Positions 7,665-15,090 of a stretch of DNA of 23,786 bases are shown piece after piece; within the stretch, counting starts at the first letter, position 1; each line of letters starts with the position of its first letter. The position numbers and the translations under genes were made by a program. The notes below the pieces were generated by a model that ran no database searches, was not told the DNA's origin, and saw only the letters and a list, made by a program, of their open reading frames with translations. The stretch comes from an uncultured bacterium (GTDB taxonomy: Bacteria > Bacillota > Clostridia > Lachnospirales > Lachnospiraceae): contig CAMUHA010000025.1 in the NCBI GenBank assembly GCA_947088515.1, positions 1 to 23,786 on the forward strand. The letters run 5' to 3'.

Positions 7665-9209
7665 CTACAGTTCCCCATCCAAATCCAATGCGGAAACTTC
7701 TTCCAGCAGGCCATTGCTCCGCTCGGAAAGCATCAGTTCTTTATTATGCCTCTCATAAGCCTCACAGCCAAACTGTCCGATAAAACGGGCACTGTTGTTG
7801 TTTACCGTAAGTTCCGTTACCAGAATCAACATTTCATTGCCCTTAGCAAAAGCCTCCTCCACAAAAGCAAAAAGATTTTCAAGGCGTCTTCCTGTTCTGT
7901 CAGTTTCGGTTTTTAGAGATAACGCCTGTCTGTCAAAAAATGTCTTTAAAAGAGCAAAAGCCTCTTTTCCCTCCAGTCCCCCTTCCAGAAGAATCTGCTT
8001 TTTAGACTCTTCCAGAAACTTAAGAATCCGCCTGCCCTTTCTTTTTTCTCCTTCCGAAAAACTGCCTGCCATCTGTGCGGACTCCATCTGCTTTTTTTGT
8101 CCCTGTATCTGATTTTCCAGCATCTGTGTAAGGGAAACCTGCCCTGCTCCGTCACTTAATGCCCCCTTGTCCAGAACCGCTTTTACTGCTTTTAACTTCT
8201 TTAAGAGCGCAACCAGGTAGTCGCTGGTTTCCATATCTTCCCGTATTTCGCTTTGTATCTTGTCCATCAGCATCCCAAGAAGAGAGAGCCTTTCATCAAA
8301 AGCCGCCACCCTTGCCCGCTCTATGGTCTGTGCCTGCATCTCTCCTTCCAGTATTTCCTCTATCTGATATTCCTTTTTATACTTATTAAACAAATCATAA
8401 TAAGCCGTAAATTCTTTTACCACCCGTTCATTGCGGATATACTGCTCCACAAGCGTCTCATCTGCCTGCATTCCCTCTTCCTCATAAAGAGACAATATTT
8501 CCGACAAATCTTCCCAGCCTCTGGCCGTCACATAACTTCTGCCGTCCACTGTAGTCTCTATTCTATAAAAATACTCCTTCTTCAGTTCAAGAAAGCTCAA
8601 AATTGCAACATGAATCCCCTTTTGCTGGGCATATTCCTTCCACGCCTTATAGTCAGCCTCCACGCAAAGCACCTTCAGTCTGTCCATAGTCACCACATCA
8701 AACTCCCGCACGGACTTATTGTATTCCGGCGGATTTCCTGCGGTCACAATGACCCATCCATCTGGCGCCTTATGCCTGCCAAAAACTTTATATTGTAAAA
8801 ACTGCAGCATAGAAGGCGCAAGCGTCTCTGACACACAATTAATCTCATCCAGAAAAAGAATGCCCTCCAAAATACCGCTTTTTTCCATCACTTCATAAAT
8901 TGAAGCAATAATCTCACTCATGGTATATTCCGATACATCATACTTCATCCCATTATACTCCCGGTGGGAGATAAAAGGGAGCCCAAGCGCCGACTGTCTG
9001 GTGTGATGGGTCATAGAATAGGAAACCAGTGCAATGTGAAGCTCCTGGGCAATCTGTTCCATAATAGCTGTTTTGCCAATTCCCGGCACCCCCAGCAAAA
9101 AAACGGGACGCTGACGCACCACCGGAATCCGGTATTCCCCAAATTCATCCCTTTTCAGATACAGCCTCACCGTATTTTCAATATAATCCTTTGCCTGCTT
9201 AATATTCAT
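7665..9209 (-). CDS. MoxR-type AAA+ ATPase
   Basis: A cytoplasmic ATPase of the MoxR branch of AAA+ proteins, which remodel or insert cofactors into partner proteins together with VWA-domain proteins. Seen: Walker A GVPGIGKT at 40-47, Walker B ILFLDE at 117-122, sensor-1 region TAGNPPEYN with Asn159, and an arginine in FDVVTMDRLKV near 177. At 514 residues it is longer than a typical MoxR (about 320). The extra C-terminal 230 residues are helical and charged, with probable coiled-coil stretches (about 290-470), and may bind partners. ATG with GGGGGAG just upstream. It follows the VWA gene by 52 nt and precedes the LRR gene by 20 nt. Confidence 0.92.
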   Translation of the reverse strand: MNIKQAKDYIENTVRLYLKRDEFGEYRIPVVRQRPVFLLGVPGIGKTAIMEQIAQELHIALVSYSMTHHTRQSALGLPFISHREYNGMKYDVSEYTMSEIIASIYEVMEKSGILEGILFLDEINCVSETLAPSMLQFLQYKVFGRHKAPDGWVIVTAGNPPEYNKSVREFDVVTMDRLKVLCVEADYKAWKEYAQQKGIHVAILSFLELKKEYFYRIETTVDGRSYVTARGWEDLSEILSLYEEEGMQADETLVEQYIRNERVVKEFTAYYDLFNKYKKEYQIEEILEGEMQAQTIERARVAAFDERLSLLGMLMDKIQSEIREDMETSDYLVALLKKLKAVKAVLDKGALSDGAGQVSLTQMLENQIQGQKKQMESAQMAGSFSEGEKRKGRRILKFLEESKKQILLEGGLEGKEAFALLKTFFDRQALSLKTETDRTGRRLENLFAFVEEAFAKGNEMLILVTELTVNNNSARFIGQFGCEAYERHNKELMLSERSNGLLEEVSALDLDGEL

Positions 9210-9228
9210 AATCTCCCCCTGCTAAAGG

Positions 9229-9255
9229 GTTGTCATAAAAGTCTGTCATGACAAC
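9229..9255. repeat. Inverted repeat between the VWA and MoxR genes
   Basis: GTTGTCAT at 9229-9236 and ATGACAAC at 9248-9255 are perfect 8-bp arms around an 11-nt spacer. In RNA this forms a hairpin in the 52-nt gap between the VWA stop codon and the MoxR ribosome binding site. There is no following U-run, so it is not a standard terminator. It could be a processing or translation-setting hairpin. Confidence 0.55.
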
Positions 9256-9261
9256 TCCTGG

Positions 9262-10542
9262 TTATTCCATTTCTTCAAAATCCAGCAGTACCCTGACCGC
9301 CCAGGGCGGCACTTGAGGTCCTTCGTCACCGTTATCCGGAAATACAAACATAACGTCATAGGAAGGCATCCTTTTCGGATACACCCCATAACCGTCCGTA
9401 AAGTACAAAAGTCCTTTTAAATTTTCAAATTCACCCTTTTCAACCAGCTCATCCACATAAGAAAACACAGGTCTGAAATCTGTTGCCCCAAAACCTGTCA
9501 GCTTTTCATGCCCAAGGAAATAATCCAAATCCTCTTTGCAGGTGATTTTGGTATCCTTCTGCACTTTGTGGTCACACTGTATAATATGCACATTCATTTT
9601 GCGGAAAAAATTATCTTCCTCACTAAGTATTCCATAGGTTCTCTGCAAAAATGACTTTACCAGCGCTCCCCGGCAGGAGGCGGATGTGTCAATGGCTATC
9701 ACAAACTCTTTTATTTTTCTGCTGTCTTTATATTCCAGCGGCTCCACCAACGGCATATTTCCATATCTGGAAAGCCCGTAGGTGTAGTAAATATAGTCAA
9801 ACTCATCATCATTTACCTGCATATCCTCATTGGACACCATAAATTTTTTTAATAAATTCCCATAAGGATACCTGTCCTTTGCGGCCTCCAAAAGACTTTT
9901 TTCCATGCTCTCTGAATTGGTTTTTCCAGCGGAAAAAGACTTTAAATCTGCCTGTACCCTCTCACTTAACTTTTTCCACTGCCCGGCAGTAATTACAAGC
10001 TCTTCTGAAGGTTCCCAAAAACGGTGGGAATCCATAAAAAAAAGCCTTGAAAGCTCTTTCTTTTCTTTTTCACTTATCCCGGAATTTTTAAGATACCTAT
10101 ATATCCTTTCCGCTGTAAGCGCACCTGCGTCTTCCTTTATTATGTGAAGCTTCCGTCCGGCCTCATCATCCCGCAAAAGCGCAGTTCCGGGCATTTTTAA
10201 TTCAAGCACGGCTGCCTCTGCTGCAATATCCGATGCAAGACTCCAGCACTCTCTGTCCACCCTGTCAAAACGGAATCTGTGGAAAAAAATCATATGAAAC
10301 AATATATGCAGATACATACGTACCGCAAAAGCCGGTTCCTCCCTGTATTTTTTCAGGAGAAAAACCGGGTCATAATACATTAAGGTTCCATCACAGGCAA
10401 ATCCTGCAAGCCCTTCTTGTGGTTTAGAGAAAAGCGCGGACACTGCCACATCCAGAAAACGCATATTCACCAGAATCATATCCCGCGCGTAAACCATAAC
10501 CTTATCTGCAAGGGGTCTTGCTTTTTCGTATAATTTGCTCAT
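9262..10542 (-). CDS. Zincin-like plus VWA domain protein (DUF2201 family), partner of MoxR
   Basis: A 426-residue cytoplasmic protein of the putative metallopeptidase/VWA-like family (DUF2201). The N-terminal part holds the metallopeptidase-like helix, but its core reads HILFH (79-83) where an active zincin has HExxH, so the catalytic Glu is missing. The C-terminal VWA-like domain has an intact metal-binding (MIDAS) set: DTSAS at 285-289, a Thr in GFGATDF near 354, and TDG at 382-384. The reading frame stays open upstream to 10695, but those 51 codons overlap the deaminase gene and look non-coding. ATG at 10542 has GGAG 10 nt upstream and begins a plausible helix. It lies in one run with the MoxR gene, its expected ATPase partner. 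Its substrate is unknown. Confidence 0.87.
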   Translation of the reverse strand: MSKLYEKARPLADKVMVYARDMILVNMRFLDVAVSALFSKPQEGLAGFACDGTLMYYDPVFLLKKYREEPAFAVRMYLHILFHMIFFHRFRFDRVDRECWSLASDIAAEAAVLELKMPGTALLRDDEAGRKLHIIKEDAGALTAERIYRYLKNSGISEKEKKELSRLFFMDSHRFWEPSEELVITAGQWKKLSERVQADLKSFSAGKTNSESMEKSLLEAAKDRYPYGNLLKKFMVSNEDMQVNDDEFDYIYYTYGLSRYGNMPLVEPLEYKDSRKIKEFVIAIDTSASCRGALVKSFLQRTYGILSEEDNFFRKMNVHIIQCDHKVQKDTKITCKEDLDYFLGHEKLTGFGATDFRPVFSYVDELVEKGEFENLKGLLYFTDGYGVYPKRMPSYDVMFVFPDNGDEGPQVPPWAVRVLLDFEEME

Positions 10543-10654
10543 ATTGTGCCGTCTCCAACTGCCCCTTTTTTGTTGCCCGAAGCATACAGATGCCTTGTCA
10601 TAAACTCTGTAATGCTTCAGGTTCTTCCTTCTGCCAAAACAAGTATAACTGCGG

Positions 10655-11146
10655 TTAGTATCCCCTGGCGCCATCCAGTGACTCGTCATTGTCAACCCAT
10701 TCCCTGACGTTAATCATACGGTACATATCCCTGTCATCCCTTATATAAACCTTTTCAATCCCGGCATTAATCATTACACGCTTACACATAGCACAACTAT
10801 TGGAATTTGGAATATATTTCCCTGTCTGCGCGTCTACTCCTGCCAGATACATATCGCTTCCAATCATTTTATCCCTGGAAGCGCTGATAATCGCATTCAT
10901 TTCCGCATGGACGCTCCGGCACAGCTCATACCGTTCCCCCCTTGGAACCTGAAGCTCCTGCCGGATACATTTTTCCGTATCTGTACAGTTCTTCCGTCCC
11001 CTTGGCGCCCCCACATAACCTGTGGATATCACTTCATCATTCTTTACAATCACCGCACCATATTTTCGTCTTAGACAAGTGCTCCTCATAGACACTGTCT
11101 CTGCAAGATCCAAATAATAATTGATTTTATCACGACGTTCCATCAT
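10655..11146 (-). CDS. dCMP deaminase / ComEB-type cytidine deaminase family protein
   Basis: A zinc-dependent deaminase, probably converting dCMP to dUMP for thymidylate synthesis. The 163 residues match the short dCMP deaminase/ComEB family. Zinc ligands and catalytic residues are visible: HAEMNAI with His80 and the proton-shuttle Glu82, and CAMC with Cys118 and Cys121. The N-terminal RSTCLRRKYGAVIV segment and GYVGAPRG are typical. Start ATG at 11146, with AGGGAGG 7 nt upstream; a second ATG follows immediately. It lies 30 nt downstream of the MraY-like gene. The link to the downstream MoxR/VWA genes is only positional. The exact substrate is inferred from family membership. Confidence 0.9.
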   Translation of the reverse strand: MMERRDKINYYLDLAETVSMRSTCLRRKYGAVIVKNDEVISTGYVGAPRGRKNCTDTEKCIRQELQVPRGERYELCRSVHAEMNAIISASRDKMIGSDMYLAGVDAQTGKYIPNSNSCAMCKRVMINAGIEKVYIRDDRDMYRMINVREWVDNDESLDGARGY

Positions 11147-11176
11147 AGGTCTTCCTCCCTGAAAAAGTAAAACTAT

Positions 11177-12139
11177 TTATAGTAGCAGCATACAAACCAC
11201 CGCCACCGAAACCACAATCTGTATAATGGCAAACCGAGTGTCCGTTTGAGTATTAGACCACCCCATTACTTTCCGCACATGGTCATGCAGCGGTGTTCTG
11301 ACATTTTTTAAAATATGGATTTTAAACGCCCGGATAAGCGACAGCTTCAAAAGCCCTAATCCCCCATCCAGAATAAATACAACTGCCACCGGAATGTACA
11401 AAAAAGGACTTCCGCTTTTTAAGGCCACAATGCTGATAAAAATCCCCATGGCGCGGCTTCCGGCATCCCCCATAAGCAGACGGCTGGGCGCTGCATTGTA
11501 CCACAAATATCCCAGCAGACAGATAATAAACATTAAAATCAGAAAAGAAAAATTATCCTGGTGTCCCAAAATACTGTCAATCACATAAAAAGAGGCCAGC
11601 GTAATAATTGCAAGTGTACCCGAAAGCCCGTCCACACCATCAGAGCAGTTGGTCACATTGATAGATACCCACACAAGTATTACCGTCAGAATTCCAAACA
11701 AAACCGGAGGAATTGTAATGTCTGTTCCCATTATGGCAATTCTTACAATGTTGGAATTAAAATGCAGATAAGTAACCGCCACAATCACTGCGATTACCAA
11801 ATCAAGCAGCCCTTTTTTTAATGCCCCCCAGGGATGCTCTGACGCATCATCCATAAACCCGGTAAACATTTCTGCCGTTACCAGTATCAGATAAATCACA
11901 ATTTCAAGACTAACCGGCGCAAAAAGAAGGGACGCCGCAACAAACACCAGTATAAAAATGATACCTGCGCCTCTGGGCTTCCCCGCTGAAAGCTTGCCAT
12001 CATGGGCAAATTCCCTGCCTGCATCCTTCGGCAGCAGATTACAGAATTTATGGGTAAAATAGCATGTCCCCGCAAATGCAAGAAGCAGCCCCAAAGCCGC
12101 CGCTGCCGGATAATTTTCTTTTAATATAAAGCCTGCCAA
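11177..12139 (-). CDS. MraY/WecA-family phosphoglycosyltransferase (membrane)
   Basis: A polytopic membrane enzyme (320 residues, about 9-10 hydrophobic segments) that would transfer a phosphosugar from a nucleotide donor to undecaprenyl phosphate. Family motifs: AGKPRGAG near 52-59, the metal-binding pair in GFMDD near 94-98, NVTNCSDGVDGLSG near 161-174, MGDAGSRAMG near 224-233, and the histidine-bearing loop TPLHDHVRK near 282-290. The start is TTG at 12139, with GGGGGAGG 7 nt upstream. The neighbours are RNase HI and a deaminase, not the dcw division cluster, so this may be a paralogue of housekeeping MraY. It could be true MraY or a WecA/TagO-type initiator of a teichoic or capsular polymer; the motifs lean to MraY. 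Confidence 0.85.
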   Translation of the reverse strand: MAGFILKENYPAAAALGLLLAFAGTCYFTHKFCNLLPKDAGREFAHDGKLSAGKPRGAGIIFILVFVAASLLFAPVSLEIVIYLILVTAEMFTGFMDDASEHPWGALKKGLLDLVIAVIVAVTYLHFNSNIVRIAIMGTDITIPPVLFGILTVILVWVSINVTNCSDGVDGLSGTLAIITLASFYVIDSILGHQDNFSFLILMFIICLLGYLWYNAAPSRLLMGDAGSRAMGIFISIVALKSGSPFLYIPVAVVFILDGGLGLLKLSLIRAFKIHILKNVRTPLHDHVRKVMGWSNTQTDTRFAIIQIVVSVAVVCMLLL

Positions 12140-12185
12140 TGTTTTTCCTCCCCCAATCAGATTATGTACTGCCAGATAACCTGTC

Positions 12186-12806
12186 TTATTTTATCCCCAA
12201 TGCCTCTTTTGCCAGTTCATCTGCCATGTCATTGTATTTATCGTTGGAATGCCCCGTCACTTTTACAAACCGGATATCCACCTGGCCGCAGACCCTGTCA
12301 TAAAAAGCCTTGTACGCCCTGGTGCCTTCCTTGTTTGTTTTCCACTCTCCCAGACACCATCTGGCAATTCCTTCATAGTCATGGTAAATCGCAATGGCCG
12401 GAAGCTTATGGTCAAGAGCATATTGCATAGCCGCTTCAGCGCCTTTAATTTCTCCTGCCACATTCCGCATGGAAGAGAGCTCCTTATCACTGAACTTATG
12501 GTTAAACCGCTCCTCTTCACCTTCCTTAAGCACAACCATGCCATACGAAAACTCTCTGGTAATCTTGTTATAGCTGCCATCTACATATATTTTAACACAA
12601 TCCTGGTCGTTCAAAACATCTTTTTCCAAAAAATTCTTTTTGGATGAACCTGATTTAAGGTCCAGATAGGAAGCTGCCTCTTCCTGTGTTTTAAAGCTTT
12701 TATAAATGGCGCCTGAATATCCGTTCACGCTTGCCTGGCACTCTTCCCAGGTTCTGAAAATTCCTGTTTTTTTTCCTGCCTTTACTGCATAATATTTTCC
12801 TGCCAC
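12186..12806 (-). CDS. rnhA: Ribonuclease HI with N-terminal viroplasmin (RNase H1 hybrid-binding) domain
   Basis: Degrades the RNA strand of RNA-DNA hybrids. The N-terminal 45 residues (AGKYYAVKAGKKTGIFRTWEE) are the caulimovirus-VI/hybrid-binding domain found in bacterial and eukaryotic RNase H1. The catalytic domain has the acidic set: Asp in KIYVDGSYN, Glu in GEIKGAEA, Asp in IYHDYEG, and Asp in NDMADELAKEA. The start is GTG at 12806, with AGGAGG 7 nt upstream. An in-frame ATG 14 codons earlier (12848) lacks a ribosome binding site, and its added residues do not fit the domain. The gene has 206 codons and is the first of a six-gene co-oriented run. The gene symbol is by family. Confidence 0.93.
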   Translation of the reverse strand: MAGKYYAVKAGKKTGIFRTWEECQASVNGYSGAIYKSFKTQEEAASYLDLKSGSSKKNFLEKDVLNDQDCVKIYVDGSYNKITREFSYGMVVLKEGEEERFNHKFSDKELSSMRNVAGEIKGAEAAMQYALDHKLPAIAIYHDYEGIARWCLGEWKTNKEGTRAYKAFYDRVCGQVDIRFVKVTGHSNDKYNDMADELAKEALGIK

Positions 12807-12970
12807 CAAAATACCTCCTGTCAGATTAAAGATATACCTCCATATCATTTATACAATCAAAAATGTTATCCATTTACAATTTTCATCTAATTAATCGTGA
12901 TTTAATGTCATAAAAGCCCATAATGTATATTACCTGCATATTCTCTGACTATTTGTGCGATAACTGACGC

Positions 12971-13005
12971 TTTACAGTTATATTATTGTCCGTATATACT
13001 ATACT
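12971..13005 (+). promoter_or_regulatory. Candidate plus-strand sigma-A promoter in the rnhA upstream gap
   Basis: TTTACA at 12971-12976, an 18-nt spacer and TATACT at 12995-13000; a second overlapping TATACT lies at 13000-13005. It points rightward, into a hairpin and then antisense to the 3' end of the unknown gene at 13105-13530. No protein gene follows in this direction. The AT-rich surroundings make a chance match possible. Confidence 0.4.
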
Positions 13006-13019
13006 TGTAAAAGGGGTTT

Positions 13020-13062
13020 GCGGTGACGGTCTTTTGGGGGCGTTGCCGCTTCGTGTTTTATT
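13020..13062 (+). ncRNA. Candidate hairpin / short plus-strand RNA
   Basis: GCGGTGACG (13020-13028) pairs with CGTTGCCGC (13041-13049) over 9 bp, including two G-U wobbles, around a 12-nt loop, followed by the U-rich tail TTCGTGTTTTATT. On the opposite strand the two wobbles become C-A mismatches, so the structure favours plus-strand RNA. With the promoter just upstream it could be a very short RNA or a terminator. The tail is not a clean U-run, so confidence is low. Confidence 0.3.
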
Positions 13063-13104
13063 CCCGCATTTAACAGACCAGACTGGCAACACCTGCTGTG
13101 CTTT

Positions 13105-13530
13105 CTACTTGCAGCCATGTATAAGCTTCTTTACTGCCTCTTCTATCTCTTTATCTGATTTAAGCTGAGAAAAATTCTGTATCTTCGCAAGCGCTTTCAA
13201 ATCATTACTATTGAGGGTAATCACATGTTCCTTTTCTCTTTCCGGTGATGGAATTACATAAGCATCCATTTCTTTTTCCAGTTCATTCAATTGACGCATA
13301 CTGTTGGTAAGCTGAACTCTCCCTAAATTCACAGCGTCAAGTATTTCTTCATAATTTTCTGTAATCCGGTAGTTATCAGGAATGTCCTCATATACTTCCG
13401 CCGGATTCTCCACAATACCTGATTCATGGCCATTCCCATAGACATACCTGTTATCTTTTACATTTCTGTCCAAAAAATTCAGCGTCTGGGTAATTTTTCC
13501 GCCTTCAACTGTTATAATGAGTTTTGCCAT
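13105..13530 (-). CDS. Conserved-looking hypothetical protein, 141 residues
   Basis: I do not recognise this protein. It is acidic, soluble and cytoplasmic, with no signal peptide or membrane span. The N-terminus (MAKLIITVEGGKITQTLNFL) is strand-rich. The middle is rich in Glu/Asp/Asn/Tyr, and the C-terminal third is helical, with DLKALAKIQN and EIEEAVKKLIHG. The start ATG at 13530 has AGGAGG 7 nt upstream. The frame extends 21 codons further upstream, but without a second ribosome binding site. It stands alone, with a 159-nt gap before it and a 298-nt gap after it. Regular codon use and a perfect SD argue that it is real. Confidence 0.72.
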   Translation of the reverse strand: MAKLIITVEGGKITQTLNFLDRNVKDNRYVYGNGHESGIVENPAEVYEDIPDNYRITENYEEILDAVNLGRVQLTNSMRQLNELEKEMDAYVIPSPEREKEHVITLNSNDLKALAKIQNFSQLKSDKEIEEAVKKLIHGCK

Positions 13531-13590
13531 CGTACTTCCTCCTATTCCAGTACCGCATCTCCCCACCCGATGCCTTTTTATCCGCAGAGT

Positions 13591-13621
13591 CATTTACGTT
13601 TGCCGCATGCGTTCGTAAATG
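13591..13621. repeat. Inverted repeat upstream of the hypothetical gene
   Basis: CATTTACG at 13591-13598 and CGTAAATG at 13614-13621 are perfect 8-bp arms around a 15-nt spacer containing the palindrome GCATGC. It lies in the 159-nt gap between the HddC-GmhB gene and the hypothetical gene, 60-90 nt before the latter's start. It could be an operator or leader hairpin. No U-run follows, so it is not a typical terminator. Confidence 0.45.
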
Positions 13622-13689
13622 CTCCGGGCATCTTTTGGGTTGATGCTGATTTCCAACTTAATACTTCACTGTGTTTATCTCTAATTGTA

Positions 13690-15051
13690 TCAAATTAATG
13701 GTTCCATGACCAGCCTTTGCGCAAAATCAGCCAGTGCGCTTACTGTCACATCCGGTTGTATCTCTGCCGGACCTCCTCTGTCCATATCAGCGCTTACAAA
13801 GGCTGTATGGCATCCTGCCGCTGCACCTGCCATAATATCTTTTTCGCTGTCACCTACCATCCACGAGCGGGATAAATCAATATTATACTCCTTTGCTGCC
13901 CTTAATAACATACCTGGCTTTGGTTTCCGGCAGTCACAATCAATTTTCAGTTCCGGGATTTCCCCTTCATATCCCCTGTCCGGGTGATGCGGGCAATAAT
14001 ATATTGCATCCACATATGCCCCCTCCTCACCTAGAAGCGTCTCCATCTTATTGTGTATCTGCTCCAATTCCTGAACCGTAACCTCACCTCTTGCAATCAC
14101 AGGCTGGTTAGTGACCACTATCACCAGAAAACCGGAAGCATTCATTTCCCGTACAGCCGCTGCCACCCCTGGCAAAAGCTCAAAATCGTCAATATTGGAA
14201 AGAAATCCAATATGTTTGTTAATCACCCCGTCTCTGTCCAGAAAGATTGCCTTTTGCATATTATGCAGATTTCTCTCCCTTACACGTCCCGCCTCGTAAT
14301 CCTTGCATACAGACGCATACCTCTTAGGCGTTCCCATGTCCCTGACATACTCCGGGCTGTCATAACAGATTAGCCTGCCGCTGCCTGCTAAAGGCCCTAA
14401 AATCTGACGGTCAAGGTCCACTGTGATGATTCTGCCATCTTCCCCCACTGTTCCGACTTTATCCGCTGCAATACCGCAAAGGTCCAGTACCCTGGGGCTA
14501 AGGATATGAAGCCCGGCATTCACCCGGTTTTGGTACCATCTGGGGCGTTTATCCTCTCTTAATAGCCATTCTTTGACATTGCCCTCCCTATCAGCAACAA
14601 TGAGACTGCTGTCATAGGGATGGGAATTGGGATGGGTAAAGAGCGTTGCCATTTTCCCATGGGATTGATGAAACTTTGCAAATCGGTTAAAATTAATATC
14701 AAATAAAGAATCTCCAATCAAAAGAAAAAAATCTTCTGTCAGCCTGTCCTTTATTTTAAACAAAGCGCCTGCGTTGCCAAGCGGCTGTTTTTCAACAAAA
14801 TATTCAATATGAACGCCAAAAGGTCTGCCCGTTGCCGGAGATATACCGCTTCCATCTCCAAAATAGTCTGTGATAACCTCTCCAAGATGACTTACAGTTA
14901 TAATAATATCTGTAAATCCCTGGTCCCGCAAGCATTCTATTTCATGCTCCAGTACTGGTTTATCTGCAATCTTTATCATTGGCTTGGGAATATCCGAAGC
15001 CACAGAAGATATCCTTGTACCTTTTCCACCTGCCATTATTACTGTTTTCAA
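13690..15051 (-). CDS. HddC-GmhB fusion: sugar-1-phosphate nucleotidyltransferase plus D,D-heptose 1,7-bisphosphate phosphatase
   Basis: A two-domain enzyme of 453 residues. Residues 1-245 are a nucleotidyltransferase of the HddC/RfbA fold, with GGKGTR at 8-13, KPM at 23-25, GDSLFD at 113-118 and NAGLHIL near 178. Residues 267-453 are a GmhB-type HAD phosphatase: DRDG with Asp272/Asp274, VTNQP near 315, the zinc loop CPHHP ... CDCRKPKPGM, and GDSEKD near 400. In other bacteria these two steps make GDP-D-glycero-alpha-D-manno-heptose for S-layer or capsule glycans. The start is TTG at 15051, with AGGAG 8 nt upstream. It lies 39 nt after the KdsC-like gene, in one operon. The companion enzymes GmhA and HddA are not in this window. 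The nucleotide (GDP or other) is inferred. Confidence 0.88.
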   Translation of the reverse strand: MKTVIMAGGKGTRISSVASDIPKPMIKIADKPVLEHEIECLRDQGFTDIIITVSHLGEVITDYFGDGSGISPATGRPFGVHIEYFVEKQPLGNAGALFKIKDRLTEDFFLLIGDSLFDINFNRFAKFHQSHGKMATLFTHPNSHPYDSSLIVADREGNVKEWLLREDKRPRWYQNRVNAGLHILSPRVLDLCGIAADKVGTVGEDGRIITVDLDRQILGPLAGSGRLICYDSPEYVRDMGTPKRYASVCKDYEAGRVRERNLHNMQKAIFLDRDGVINKHIGFLSNIDDFELLPGVAAAVREMNASGFLVIVVTNQPVIARGEVTVQELEQIHNKMETLLGEEGAYVDAIYYCPHHPDRGYEGEIPELKIDCDCRKPKPGMLLRAAKEYNIDLSRSWMVGDSEKDIMAGAAAGCHTAFVSADMDRGGPAEIQPDVTVSALADFAQRLVMEPLI

Positions 15052-15090
15052 GAAATAGTCTCCTTTCCCTCTGCCATTTTCAGACAGCTT

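Larger units (their letters stand above)
12807..13104. other. Noncoding gap upstream of rnhA (298 nt)
   Basis: No credible protein gene on either strand. It must hold the promoter of the rnhA run: a TATAAA box is visible on the minus strand about 40 nt before the GTG, but without a good -35 at normal spacing. A second SD-like GGAGGTAT stands about 25 nt upstream of the real one. The right half holds the candidate plus-strand promoter and hairpin described separately. Confidence 0.6.

Noticed and set aside
8253..8798. A 181-codon plus-strand open frame inside the MoxR gene
   Set aside because: It lies antisense to the MoxR ATPase, has Leu/His/Ile-rich noise composition and no start signals.
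10543..10695. N-terminal extension of the VWA protein
   Set aside because: The 51 extra codons overlap the end of the deaminase gene and have Arg/Tyr/Cys-rich composition unlike the rest; ATG at 10542 has a ribosome binding site.
12986..13168. A 60-codon plus-strand open frame in the rnhA upstream gap
   Set aside because: It starts inside the candidate promoter, runs antisense into the 13105 gene, has no ribosome binding site and a Cys/Phe/Leu-rich noise composition.
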